Assembly (NCBI GenBank): GCA_905160935.1
Contig: CAJHZI010000517.1
Span: 2,224,501 to 2,288,500 of the forward strand
Length of the DNA stretch: 64,000 nt
DNA from: Enchytraeus crypticus
Taxonomy: Eukaryota; Annelida; Clitellata; Enchytraeida; Enchytraeidae
Direction: 5' to 3'
The notes below the pieces were generated by a model that was not told the origin of the DNA, made no database searches, and saw only the letters and a program-made list of their open reading frames with translations. This document shows positions 1 through 11,106 of the stretch, piece by piece (the first letter of the stretch is position 1; the number at the start of each line of letters is the position of its first letter). The position numbers were made by a program, and so were the translations under genes.

Positions 1-2085
1 CACCTAGACTCTAATGACTATTATTCTTCTTCCTTTGATGCCTTGATGAACACTTGATGCCTTTGATCTCAAACAACATATATCTTCCCCTACTCACTCC
101 TCTGGTCATATTCTTGATCTTCTTATCACTCGAAACAGCATGTCATTTCTTGATCAAGGAATCTCTGATCCTTCACTATCAGATCACAGTGCAATTTTCT
201 GTAAATTGCCCGTGCCTGTTAATGTACACCCTTCCAGAACACTTAAAACTTATAGAAAACTCTCTTCTATTAACATTGATGCCTTCTCTGCTAATATTGT
301 GTCCTCTTCTTTGTATTTTAATCCGTCTTCAACTGTTGCCAAATATTCAGCTCAATTTGGCTCCCTACTTTCTTCCATGTTAGACAAACATGCCCCTCTC
401 AAGACCATTCATTTCCGCTCAAACCCTAGGAAATCATTCATTTCTGAACAAATCCTTAAACAAAAATCTGAACGTTCAAAACTCGAAACTGAGTTCAGGA
501 AGGATCTGTAAAATCCACCTGAACTAAGAAATCCAGACATTAAATCCAAGTACATCAAGCAAAGAAAATTAGTAAATAAAATGATTAGTTCTGCTAAAAG
601 CGTGTATTATCAAAATCTAATATTGCAGAATCAAAATTGTCCCAAGACAATCTCTCTCTCATTATCAATCTGCCTATAGAAAACTCCATTCTACTGAAAC
701 CGTTCTTCTTCGTATACATAATGATCTTAGCTTGGCCATGAGTAGTAAACAGGTTTCTGCCTTGGTTCTTCTAGATCTCTCTGTTGCTTTTGATACAATT
801 GACCATGGCATCCTAATAAATAGGCTTAAATCTTGTTTTGGCATATCTGATTCTGCTTTTTCCCTTCTCACATCATATCTCTCATGTCACACACAATCTG
901 TTGTTATTGGTCAAAATCGCTCTTCTGTACTACCCCTCCTACGCGGTGTTCCTCAAGGTTCAGTGTTAGGTCCATTGCTCTTCTCTTTATATATCACACC
1001 TCTTAGCTACCTGCTTGCTCAGTCCTCCATAAATTTTCAATTTTATGCAGACGACACATAACTATATATTTCCTTTTCTAATCATGATTTTGATCAAAAA
1101 CTTGCTCATCTCTCATCCATTCTTGACAAGGTTTATTCCTGGTTTTGTGCTAACCGTCTTGCTGTTAATCCCTCCAAAACTGAATACCTTTTAATTGGCA
1201 CCCCTTTGCAAAGAAGTAAAATTACCAATAACTCTGTTAATTTTCAGAATCTTGCTCTTTCACCTTCTCGATCTGCCAAAAACCTTGGAGTCATATTTGA
1301 TGAAAACCTTGACTTTAAATCCCAAATCTCTTCTGTTTGTCGCGCTTCCTTCTTTCAGATTCGTCAGATTAGGCAAATACGTCCATCCCTTACTAGAAAT
1401 TCAGGCACTATCCTTGCTAATTCTATAGTTCATTCAAAGCTCGACTACTGTAATTCATTATTACATGGGTTGCCTACTTCTTCTCCTAATTGTTTGCAGC
1501 ACGTCCAAAATTCTCTTGCACGTGTTGTTTGCAAGTCCTCTCGACTTCAATTTCGCTCTCTTTCTCTTCTACGCAGTCTTCACTGGCTCCCTGTTAATCA
1601 ACGCATAAAATATTAAATAGCTCTATTAACTTTCAAAACTCTGCGATTTGGCAAGCCTTCTTACTTATCTGAAATTCTTCTTCCCTATCGCCCTCACGTA
1701 CACTTCGCTCCACCGATGCCAATCTTCTCTCAGTTCCAAATATTCTCACGTCATTGGGCAGACGTTCATTTTCTTACGCAGCACCCACAATCTGGAACTC
1801 TTTACCTGTTAATCTTCGCTCTTGTTTTTCTCTTTCAACATTCTCTAGCAAGCTTAAAACTTACGTTTTCCCACCATAGACATAATCAATCTACCCTTAC
1901 CATGTTTTTGCTCACCGGACTGGCTTTCGTTTAGGAACTTACTTCTCCTCAACACATTTCTTTCGCAGATTGGTCGGGGTGAATTGATCTGTAGTGATAT
2001 GTGCTGTTGGGGACGTCCCTGACATCATCCCTGGATGAGGAAACGGACGTTAAACCTTTATTATTATTATTATTATTATTATATT
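1..2085 (+). mobile_element. LINE-A copy 1 (CR1/L2-like non-LTR retrotransposon, broken)
   Basis: 5' part lies outside the window. Translation shows the end of an APE endonuclease (ILDLLITRNS, then LSDHSAIFCKL near 150-215), then reverse transcriptase: SVAFDTIDHGIL near 780, GVPQGSVLGPLLF near 945 and the catalytic YADDT near 1045, then a C-terminal region. The 3' end is a (TTA)n tail at 2059-2085. The copy is dead. The Gln codon after YADDT is TAA (1059-1061), other frame breaks follow, and about 530 bp of RT present in the 4374 copy is missing at about 645. The CR1/L2 assignment rests on the RT motifs and on the RSFSYAAPTIWNSLP-type C-terminal segment readable in the 43566 fragment. Confidence 0.9.
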
Positions 2086-2857
2086 TGGAAGGCAAGCAGT
2101 GACGTAGACTCTCCTGATTATTATTACCGCATTAACGTTGAAGTCTTTGGTTCTTTAAACAAGAACTTATTAACAATGCCAATTATGAGAGTATAAAGTT
2201 GTCTACGAAATCGATGTAGAACTAAATTTGACCGGAAGGAATTTGAATATTTGATTAGATCTCGATAAAAATGTCTCATGTGCGGATTAATCATTGAAGC
2301 AACAGGATAACGTCAACATTGGACTCTTCAATAGATAAAACGTCGTCTTTAGATTGGATTAAATAAACTATAATACATTTATGAATGATTAAACGAGACA
2401 TTAATGACTGTTTCGGGGGTTTGTGAAATTTTATCGGGATTTGAGAAGCCCTACAATTACGCGGACCTTTCAACTGGAAAACAGGATGGAAGCTTCCATA
2501 GCGTGTGGCCGTGTTATTACCTTCGTTTAGCGTCCCTTCACCGGTCAGGAATTACTCAAGATAATGATAGGAAATCAGGAAAGACGAATCTTAAGGAATT
2601 TTATCGGATTAGATCTAAAAACAGGTCTCTGGAATAAGTGGGAATATTAGGGACTATTTAGGGAAATCATAAGCCGCGGTTATGATCAAAATAGATGTTT
2701 TGAAGAGAATGTAAAGTCGTTCAATCATTTATATAATAAATTTGAATTTCTTTAAAAGCTCTTTGAACCCGATTTCTTGAATCGATCGTTCATAGTAAAT
2801 TGCTCAAGTTATGCTATAGATGATATTGTCTAGGGTAACGACTTGCTAAGATTGCCA
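2086..2857. other. No gene recognised
   Basis: Unique-looking AT-rich DNA. The longest frame (2404-2637, +) has no recognisable domain and I do not treat it as a gene. Confidence 0.5.
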
Positions 2858-3149
2858 GAGTGACATACGACCCAGGGTGACATACGACCCAGGGTGACAT
2901 ACGACCCAGGGTGACATACGACCCAGGGTGACATACGACCCAGGGTGACATACGACCCAGGGTTATATACGACCCAGGGTGACATACGACCCAGAGTGAC
3001 ATATGACCCAGAGTGACATACGACCCAGGGTGACATACGACCCAGGGTGAAGTACGACCCAGGGTGAAGTACGATCCAGGGTTACATACGACCCAGGGTG
3101 ACATACGACCCAGGATGACATACGACTCAGGGTGACATACGACCTAGGG
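2858..3149. repeat. 17-bp minisatellite
   Basis: About 17 head-to-tail copies of GTGACATACGACCCAGG. Variants such as GTTATATACG and GTGAAGTACG occur inside the array. Open frames across it (e.g. - strand repeats of YVTLGRMSPWVVCHPGS) come from the 17-bp period and are not genes. Confidence 0.97.
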
Positions 3150-3520
3150 GTACTTACAACACATGGTGAAATACCAGCATATTATTTAGAAAATTACATT
3201 ATTGAAAGAATATTAATTTCTGGTTTAGAAATAACTTCCACTAGACCGCTATATCGTTTAAAAGCAGTTGCTCTATCCACTTGGCTATCCAAACAGTACA
3301 ATCAACTTCAACTGAATAAAATCCTCTGCTCACGTGATCAGCTTATTTCATGTGGATAATATAATTACATTTCTTGCAGACGTCCTCTAAATTCTCCAGA
3401 CAAACCTAGCCTGCGCTTTATTAAGAGTATTTTAGAATGAAACTTTAGAAAAACTTAATCAAGGAAACTTTAATAAGAAAAAAATGTAGCAAGAGAGAAG
3501 ATAAAAAGTATTAAAGCTAA

Positions 3521-3650
3521 AAAGCTAAGGTTAACGTCAGTTTCCTCACTCGAAAGCGATGTCAGTGACGGGCGAGCCCAGGATTTGAACCCCGCATCTT
3601 CTGATCCGCGGTCGATTGTCTTACCGACTTCGCCACTGGCCGAGCCAGTG
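3521..3650 (-). mobile_element. tRNA-derived SINE (SINE-A)
   Basis: Read on the - strand this has a pol III box A-like TGGCGAAGTCGG, a box B-like GGTTCAAATCC, and the conserved 3' body GTCACTGACATCG / TTTCGAGTGAGG / AAACTGACGTTAACC. It is nearly full length. The family recurs about 20 times in this window. Confidence 0.9.
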
Positions 3651-3733
3651 GTATTGTTATATCTTAGAATACGTTTTTTGGATAATAGATTTGATTTAGA
3701 TTTAAGACATTTTGTATTTCTTCTGGCTCAACA

Positions 3734-3920
3734 GAACAATGAAATTTTCACTCAAAATGAAATTTTAAAAATGAAATTTTAAAAATGAAATTTTGAAAAT
3801 GAAATTTTAAAAATGAAATTTTAAAAATGAAATTTAAAAAATGAAATTTTAAAAATGAAATTTTAAAAATGAAATTTTAAAAATGAAATTTTAAAAATGA
3901 AATTTTAAAAATGAAATTTT
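3734..3920. repeat. 14-bp minisatellite
   Basis: Tandem copies of AAAATGAAATTTTA, about 12 units, bounded on both sides by GAAATTTTCACTC. Each unit is nearly self-complementary (AAATGAAATTT), so the array could form cruciforms. Confidence 0.95.
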
Positions 3921-4014
3921 CACTCGCTGGACAGATTGCAATCCGCTCAGGGTTTTAACACATTTTCAATTCAATTTAATAAGAAAGGGGTCGCTCAACA
4001 CTGTAAAGTAAAAA

Positions 4015-4150
4015 AAGGTAATGGCAAAGCCAATGTTAACGTCAGTTTCCTTAGTCGAAAGCGATGTCAGTGACGAGATAGCCAAGGATTTGAACCCCCA
4101 CACACTGATCCGCGGTCGAATATCTTACCGACATCACCATTGGCTCCAGC
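4015..4150 (-). mobile_element. SINE-A copy
   Basis: Same tRNA-like head and GTCACTGACATCGCTTTCG body as the other copies, with point changes (for example CTCGTCACTG for CCCGTCACTG). Flanking sequence on both sides resembles pieces of another repeat, so this may be a nested insertion. Confidence 0.85.
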
Positions 4151-4253
4151 TAATGTTCACATACAAAACATACAAACAAGCATATACAACAGGAAAAGAA
4201 CCCAAACTATATGTAAACTATGGCGGACTTTGAGAGAAATAAGATAAATAATG

Positions 4254-4254
<1 letters not shown>

Positions 4255-4321
<67 letters not shown>

Positions 4322-4370
4322 ATCTATATATGATATTTGATATATATATGATATCTATATATGATATATA
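4255..4370. repeat. (TA)n microsatellite and TATGATATC derivatives
   Basis: Pure (AT)n at 4257-4318, then TGATATCTATATA variants up to the 5' truncation point of the next LINE copy. Confidence 0.95.
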
Positions 4371-4373
4371 TAG

Positions 4374-6746
4374 TTATAGAAAACTTTCTTCTATTAACAT
4401 TGATGCCTTCTCTGCTGATATTGTGTCCTCTTCTTTGTATTTCAATCCATCTTCAACTTTTTCCGAATATTCAGCTCAATTTAGCTCCGTACTTTCTTCC
4501 ATATTAGACAAACATGCCCATCTTAAGACCATTCATTGCCGCTCAACCCCTAGGCAACCATTCATTTCTGAACAAATCCTTAAACAAAAATCTGAACGTT
4601 CAAAACTCGAAACTAAGTTCAGTAGCTGAAAAATCCACCTGAACTACGAAATCCAGATATTAAGTCCAAGTACCTCAAACACAGAAAATTATTAAATAAA
4701 ATGATTAGTTCTGCTAAAAGCTTGTATTATCAAAATCTAATCTCGCAGAATCAAAATTGTCCCAAGAAATTATGGGGAGCACTTGACTCTCTGCTTGATC
4801 GAACCATTCCCAAGTCACTCCCCTCTACCGCCTCACCATCTTCTCTTGCTACCTCTTTTCTCAACTTTTTCGATGACAAAATAGCCAAACTCTGTAGCTC
4901 TATACCCTCCAACTCCATTGACACCGACAACTCCATTTCTGTAAATATGCCTGAACCACCACTACTTTCTAGTTTTGAACCAGCTAAACCGGAAGAAATA
5001 CGCAATTTTATTCTTCGCTCTACCGACTCATCTTGCTGCCTTGATGTTATTCCTACACGCTTACTGAAATCCTGTATTGATGTTTTAGTTGCTCCTATTA
5101 CTTACTTAATCAACCTCTCACTCTCAGAAGGTATCTTCCCGACCTCCTTCAAACAAGCAGTTGTATCTCCTTTGCTAAAAAGCCTTCTCTACCAAAAGAT
5201 GATCTTTCCAGTTACCGTCCTATTTCCAATCTTAACTTCATCTCTAAACTTCTTGAAAAGGTAATTTATACCCGTTTATGCACTCATCTTGATTCTTTCC
5301 CTTCTCTCTCTCATTATCAATCTGCCTATAGAAACTCCATTCTACTGAAACCGCTCTTCTTCGTATACATAATGATCTTAGCTTGGCCATGAGTAGTAAA
5401 CAGGTTTCTGCCTTGGTTCTTCTAGATCTCTCTGCTGCCTTTGATACAATTGGACCATGGCATCCTAATAAATAGGCTTAAATCTTGTTTTGGCATATCT
5501 GATTCTGCTTTTTCCCTTCTCACATCATATCTCTCTGTCGCACACAATCTGTTGTTATTGGTCAAAATCGCTCTTCTGAACTACCCCTCCTACGCGGTGT
5601 TCCTCAAGGTTCAGTGTTAGGTCCATTGCTCTTCTCTTTATATATCACTCCTCTTAGCTACCTGCTTGCTCTGCTCCTGCAAAAATGTTCATTTCTGCAG
5701 ACGACACACAACTATCATTTATATGCACGACACACACAACCGTTTCTATCATGATTCTGATCAAAAACTTGCTCATCTCTCATCCATTAGGACAAGGTTT
5801 ATGCCTGGTTTTGTGCTAACCGTCTTGCTGTTAATCCTTCCAAAACTGAATACCTTTTAATTGGCACTTCTTTGCAAAGAAGTAAAATTACCTATAGCTC
5901 TGTTAATTTCAGAATCTTGCTCTTTCGCCTTCTCGATCCGCCAAAAACCTTGGAGTCATATTTGATGAAAACCTTGACTTTAAATCCCATATCTCTTCTG
6001 TTTGTCGCGCTTCTTTCTTTCAGATTCGTCAGATTAGGCAAATACGTCCATCCCTTACTAGAAATTCAGCCACTATCCTTGCTAATTCTATAGTTCATTC
6101 AAAGCTCGACTACTGTAATTCATTATTACATGGGTTGCCTACTTCTTCTCTCAATCGTTTGCAGCACGTCCAAAATTCTCTTGCACGTGTTGTTTGTAAG
6201 TCCTCTCGACTTCAATTTCGCTCTCTTTCTCTACTTCGCAGTCTTCATTGGCTCCCTGTTAATCAACGCATCAAATATAAAATAGCGATTTGGCAAGCCT
6301 TCTTACTTATCTGAAATTCTTTCAAAACTCTGCGATTTGGCAAGCCTTCTTACTTATCTGAAATTCTTCTTCCCTATCGCCCCTCACGTACACTTCGCTC
6401 CACCGATGCCAATCTTCTCTCAGTTCCAAATATTCTCACGTCATTGGGCAGACGTTCATTTTCTTACGCAGCACCCACAATCTGGAACTCTTTACCTGTT
6501 AATCTTCGCTCTTGTTTTTCTCTTTCAACATTCTCTAGCAAGCTTAAAACTTACGTTTTCCCACCATAGACATAATCAATCTACCCTTACCATGTTTTTG
6601 CTCACCGGACTGGCTTTCGTTTAGGAACTTACTTCTCCTCAACACATTTCTTTCGCAGATTGGTCGGGGTGAATTGATCTGTAGTGATATGTGCTGTTGG
6701 GGACGTCCCTGACATCATCCCTGGATGAGGAAACGGACGTTAAACC

Positions 6747-6784
<38 letters not shown>
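4374..6784 (+). mobile_element. LINE-A copy 2 (CR1/L2-like, broken)
   Basis: 5'-truncated copy starting at TTATAGAAAACT, equivalent to position 248 of copy 1. It keeps the RT N-terminal region missing from copy 1: 4701-5264 encodes LWGALDSLLDRTIPKSLPST and later CLDVIPTRLLKSCID. The RT motifs, PQGSVLG region, ADDTQL and C-terminal segment follow in shifting frames, so no complete ORF remains. About 6280-6370 holds a short direct duplication (GCGATTTGGCAAGCC appears twice). It ends with GACGTTAAACC and a (TTA)n tail at 6750-6784. Confidence 0.9.
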
Positions 6785-6785
<1 letters not shown>

Positions 6786-7519
6786 GGTGAACTAGTGCAA
6801 ACAAAATTGGCAGAAATTTTTTATATAAAATTTAATAGTTATAGGCCTAGTTGATTACTGGCTATTTTTGGTAACTGTACTTGTATAACGTAGTTTTCAG
6901 TCCTATATTGAAGTATGAAGAACCTTGGATGTGTTTTTAATATTAATTAGCATTTATTAAGTGTTTAGTGAGTCTTAAACAAGCATGTATTTCCTTCCTG
7001 ACTCTGCAATGTTATGTTGACATTTTCTGAAACTTATGCTTGATCTTTCATTCTGAGACCTGGCCCATATGAGTCTCATTCCAGCACTGCTGCTGAGGAA
7101 AGATTAACTTTTCTCATCACTCATCATGACCGGGCAATTTCCAATCAAATATGGCATCGATTATTCTCTCTGCGCCACGTGACTGCTAGTCGTGTCTGAT
7201 TCCAGAAGACTACGAAACAGAGACAACGGTTGTGGCTAACAGAGGAGAACATTGCATATGATAATTGTTAATAAAACACTACTGTTCTATAATTGTAGCC
7301 AAAGCAATGCTGTTGCTTTTGTTGTTGTTTTAGGTGTTGTTGTTGTTTTAGTTGTTGTTGTTGTTTTTCTTGTTAGGGTGGCTGTTATTTTGGTATGAAA
7401 CTCTATGAATAAAATTTTCTAGCAAAGGAAGCTTGCTGATCGATTTATAAGGTATCAAGTTTGCATGATCAAGTGAATAACTTAAGGTATTACTCTTCTT
7501 CAGATACGTTAATTGTCAG
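6785..7519. other. No gene recognised; (GTT)n-rich stretch near 7308-7372
   Basis: The GPCR's missing N-terminal exon was looked for here and not found. The (GTT)n/(TTGTTG) stretch could be the tail of an eroded retroposon. Confidence 0.4.
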
Positions 7520-7703
7520 ATTTGATTGATTGATTAATCAATCGATCTATTGCTCGATGGATGCATTGATTGTTCTATTGGTCGACAGATTAATTGATTG
7601 AATGATCGATTGATTGATCGACTGGTTAACTGATTGATCAATTGATTGATTAATTGATTGATGAATTGATCTATTGGTTGATTGATGAATTGATTGATTG
7701 CAG
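7520..7703. repeat. (GATT/ATTG)n tetranucleotide array ending in a 3' splice site
   Basis: Degenerate GATT/ATTGATCG repeats run directly into the ATTGATTGCAG acceptor of the first visible GPCR exon (AG at 7702-7703). The array takes the place of a normal polypyrimidine tract. Confidence 0.85.
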
Positions 7704-7864
7704 GAAACATCTTAGTGCTAGGTGTTATAATGAGGCACAGAAGGATGAGGCAAGTGACAAGTTTTCTCCTGGCTAATCTCGCTCTCTCTGATCTCTTCGT
7801 GGGCGTGTTCTGTGTCATACAGAATCTCATCTCTTATATATCACCAGAGTGGCTCATTGGAAAG
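7704..7864 (+). CDS. Class A neuropeptide-type GPCR, exon with TM1-TM2
   Basis: Part of a rhodopsin-family G protein-coupled receptor at the plasma membrane. The exon begins in phase 1; its first two bases complete a Gly codon, giving the TM1 GN motif (GNILVLGVIMRHRRM). TM2 follows with the conserved LxxxD (LANLALSDLFVGVF), then ISPEWLIGK. It ends at AAG|GTATGT in phase 0, which matches the start phase of the 13143 exon. The start codon and extracellular N-terminus must lie on an upstream exon I cannot see; the two LINE-A copies would sit in that intron. The TM6/TM7 region in the 16261 exon resembles trissin-receptor-like GPCRs, recalled from family knowledge rather than a search. Confidence 0.88.
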
Positions 7865-8100
7865 GTATGTTGTATTCTTAGCTTTAATTCTAAACATGTA
7901 AAACATCAAGGGTATGTTATATTATTAGCTTTATTTTATTTTAAAAATTGTAAAACATCAAAGGTATTCTATATTCTTAGCTTTTATTCTAAACATTGTA
8001 AAACATCAAAGGTTTCTTGGCATACTTGGCGTTTATTCTAAGCATTGTAAAACCTTAAATGCTATATTACTAGCTTTTGGTCTAAGCATTGTCAGACATT
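7856..8100. repeat. About 50-bp tandem repeat that includes the splice donor
   Basis: Four to five diverged units start at the exon donor: AAAGGTATGTTGTATTC, then CAAGGGTATGTTATATT at 7908, CAAAGGTATTCTATATT at 7959 and CAAAGGTTTCTTGG at about 8009. Each is followed by TTAGCTTT..TTCTAAACAT and GTAAAACATCAA. The real donor is the first unit; the second keeps a consensus-like GGTATGTT. Confidence 0.85.
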
Positions 8101-8224
8101 TTGTCGCTTTCTGCGTGCAAACCTAAATGTGACTTTTGGCTAAAATTTGCTTAAAGCTAATAGAATCCGTGCGACTGTTCTGGGTTTTTGTATTTTTTAG
8201 CATCCCTTTTTGACCCCTTTGATT

Positions 8225-8312
8225 TTTGCTAGTCGGCCTGGATATGCTTCATGTGTGCTCGATGTTGTCATTGACGACAGTAGCACTCTATTGTTGTTGT
8301 TGTTGTTGCTCG
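8225..8312 (+). mobile_element. (GTT)n-tailed retroposon fragment
   Basis: 3' end of a repeat family: GTGCTCGATGTTGTCATT, then GACGACAGTAGCACTCTA and (TTG)n. The terminal 32 bases can fold GTGCT/AGCAC and TGTTGTC/GACGACA. Further copies lie at 10485, 17983, 23804, 39395 and 60185. Confidence 0.85.
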
Positions 8313-8454
8313 GTGTTTATGTTGTGTCAGCTGAAGCGCTGTGTAGATATTAGACTCCGGTGTCACCCGCCGTCAGTCGTACTCAAGTCATGCGATAGCT
8401 TTGACGAATTACATGACAAGAATTCTAATAAAATCAGTCTTGTCGACGTCGTGA

Positions 8455-8489
8455 TCTCTCTCTCTCTCTCTCTCTCTCTATTTTATATA

Positions 8490-8536
<47 letters not shown>

Positions 8537-8668
8537 AATAATATAGATCTATATAATATATATATATATATTATATATATATATATATATTTCTCGATCT
8601 CTCTCACTCTCTCTCTCTCTATCTATCTATCTATCTCTATTTCTTTCTCTCACTATTTCTCTCTCTCT
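8455..8668. repeat. (CT)n, (TA)n and (CTAT)n microsatellites
   Basis: Compound simple repeat: (TC)n at 8455-8480, (AT)n to about 8592, then CTCT and CTAT runs. Confidence 0.97.
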
Positions 8669-8671
8669 CTC

Positions 8672-8860
8672 TCCAGTTTTAGCTAGTGGCCGGTCCAAGG
8701 CACTCATATTATGCTTTCTCGATCCACACACCATTGATCAACAAGTTAATCCAGTGATTAAGGGCCATGCCTTTTCTATCCTGTTGTAGCCTATAGCTTG
8801 GGAAAAACATAGCGTCTGAGATGGTTTCCCGTTGCCTTCCTCAGTTTTACTTAGTACTGT
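8672..8860 (-). mobile_element. (GAA)n-tailed repeat family ('family X') fragment
   Basis: Shares GGTCCAAGGCAC, CAACAAGTTAATCC, TAGCTTGGGAAAA and GGTTTCCCGTTGCCTTCC with copies at 22755, 32815 and 38200. The copy at 49200 shows the oriented 3' end with a (GAA)n tail. Confidence 0.75.
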
Positions 8861-9204
8861 ACAGTATTGTAAATCGATTCTACAATAATGTGTTGGTTTA
8901 ACTGTAGGTTTTAACACCATAACTCAAAACTTACAGGTGAACTGTTACAATCATGCGGGGAATTACTATATGTTTTTTCCAAAAAGTTAAATAAGGGGTA
9001 TTGTAATTCAGATCTTCTGCCAATTCTGATGCTGATCGGAAGTACGGGCCTCTTCTGGAACTATTTGAGGACCGAAGATCCGTATGTATTGGAATATCCC
9101 GGATACAATTATGAAACGAAATTTGAGCCTTAGAACTCATTCTGGATTGCTCTCACCAGTGTAGTATTACATCAGTGCTGTAATTGAATTAGACATATTT
9201 GACA

Positions 9205-9256
<52 letters not shown>

Positions 9257-9333
9257 CAGAGAGAAAGAGAGAAAGAGAGAAAGAGAGAGAGAGAGGCAGA
9301 GTGAGACAGAGAGAGACAGCTTGAGAGACAGAC

Positions 9334-9367
<34 letters not shown>

Positions 9368-9371
9368 CGGC
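9205..9371. repeat. (GA)n microsatellite
   Basis: GAGA runs with GACA and GAAA interruptions. The overlapping - strand frame encoding only SLSLSL is not a gene. Confidence 0.97.
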
Positions 9372-10015
9372 ACGCGAGCTTCTAGACCACTTTTTAGAAG
9401 AGCATTATCCTGTGAAAATGAAACCTCTAAAATATAGGGTGTAAATTGAAGTGTGAAACATTTTAACGCCTATATTTGAAGAGAAATACTTAGAATAATT
9501 TTCAGAGAATACTTTTTGAAATAAGCTAGCTAAGTAGGCCAAACTTATGGCAAAATCTGAACTTATTAAGATTATTACTCTGGTAAGATCTGAACTTGGC
9601 AACATTGCCGATCTGAACTTAGTAAATCTGTGAATCTGAAAATTGAGCGACCGGTAGTCTACTGCGCATACCATGCTGCAGATTTCTAGTGGAACCACAG
9701 AATCCAATAGAGTTCATAGTAGTTTTTTCTTGTAATCAAGCACAGTTCGCGGTGAGTTCATTCCTAAGTACCAACGAGGCTGATGCAGCACACATAACGA
9801 CCTCTGTGCTATGCAGTGTTTTATCTAATACATAGGCAAGGCGAAAATTTACACTCACATGAAATCCTTTCGCTTATTACGATGATAAAAAGAAACGATT
9901 TCTAATTTTCTGGTCTGGGTAATGCCTCTCTCATGAATCATATGCGATGTGTATTCCACTCACTCCATATCTGCTTTGATCGGCTCTTTACCGCTTTGAT
10001 CGCCCAAGGCCCAGG
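9372..10015. other. No gene recognised
   Basis: A - strand open frame at 9405-9707 has no domain I recognise and no start or splice context that supports it. Confidence 0.45.
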
Positions 10016-10247
10016 TACGGCTTTTGTACATTGGATGCTGCACTGAAATGCACGGCATAACTTCTGTATATCGAATGCTGCATTGAAGCGCCACGGTATA
10101 ACTTCTGTATATCGAATGCTGCATTGAAATGCCGCGGCATAACTTCTGTATATCGAATGCTGCATTGAAGCGCCACGGTATAACTTCTGTATATCGGATG
10201 CTGCATTGAAATGCCGCGGCATAACTTCTGTATATCGAATGCTGCTG
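10016..10247. repeat. 41-bp minisatellite with alternating unit types
   Basis: About 5.5 units of ATAACTTCTGTATATCGAAT plus GCTGCATTGAA. Units alternate between endings GCGCCACGGT and ATGCCGCGGC, giving an 82-bp higher-order period. Confidence 0.93.
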
Positions 10248-10484
10248 GAGGGTTGCGCAGTTTTCAACATTCAAAGTAATGAAATGAAATATTTTCAATT
10301 TCCTGCGGCCTCAGGGTTGAATGACATAGAGTCGATTCGTAGAAGAGTTAATTGCAATTCTCTAGTAATGATACTGACATGTTTAAACAGTTACTGTTAC
10401 AGACAATTGCGTGAATAACAAATAGAGAAACAAGGCTGGTCGTTAATACGCAAGGATGGTCATTAAATTGTTTGGAATTTTCAC

Positions 10485-10600
10485 CGTTTTTGGACCTTCC
10501 TATTGCTCGCCGACTTGATTTTGGCTCAATAGTGTTCGATGTTGTCATTGATCACTGTAGCACTCTAATTGTTGTAATTATTATTATTGTTATTATTAGC
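10485..10600 (+). mobile_element. (GTT)n-tailed retroposon fragment
   Basis: GTGTTCGATGTTGTCATTG, then GTAGCACTCTAATTGTTG and an ATT/TTG-rich tail. Upstream GACTTGATTTTGGCTC matches the body of the 23804 copy in reduced form. Confidence 0.75.
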
Positions 10601-11026
10601 ATAAAAACTCTTAATTATTTTATTAGCCACAAATGTAACACATAACGGTGCACCAGCGCGCATTTAGTCCAGAAAATCTTATTTTAACTTTAACTGTTTA
10701 GTTTGCAAGAAAACAAACGAAAGCTTTTTTTGGTTAAATTGCTTCCTCTAGTGACTGCTTGTCATAGAAAGCTGCTTAAAACATATGCTAGTTGAGAATA
10801 ATGAAGTGATGTGTGATGTAATGGTGTTGCTAATATAATATAATGAATTGACATATGCGGAATACGAAAAGACTGTCTAAATACATGTAGTTCCTTTTCA
10901 AAACTGTCTGAAAGGTCATTTCCTTCTTATTCTACCATCAATTCTTCTATTTCACATTATGTGACAATCTTTGGCTTCCTCGTTTATAGTAGCAGCTACA
11001 AGTTTTTTCTTATTGCTCAACTATAT
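10601..11026. other. No gene recognised
   Basis: Unique AT-rich DNA; no convincing ORF or RNA gene. Confidence 0.4.
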
Positions 11027-11106
11027 GTCCCTGACATAATCCTTGACTATGATGTCCCTGACATCATCCTTGTATTAGGATACGAACGTTAAACCTTTAT
11101 TGTTAG
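11027..11106 (+). mobile_element. LINE-A-like 3' tail with an internal partial duplication
   Basis: GTCCCTGACATAATCC is followed by a second GTCCCTGACATCATCC, then GAACGTTAAACCTTTATTG. This is the LINE-A 3' terminus without the upstream body, so a very short insertion or a relic. Confidence 0.75.

Noticed and set aside
2814-3104. - strand ORF with WVVCHPGSYVTLG repeats
   Set aside because: Product of a 17-bp minisatellite; unit length not divisible by three, so the peptide repeats every 51 bp; no start or splice context.
3240-3300. tRNA-Lys-like sequence on the - strand (TAGCCAAGTGGATAGAGC)
   Set aside because: Box A-like only; no box B and no anticodon stem pairing.
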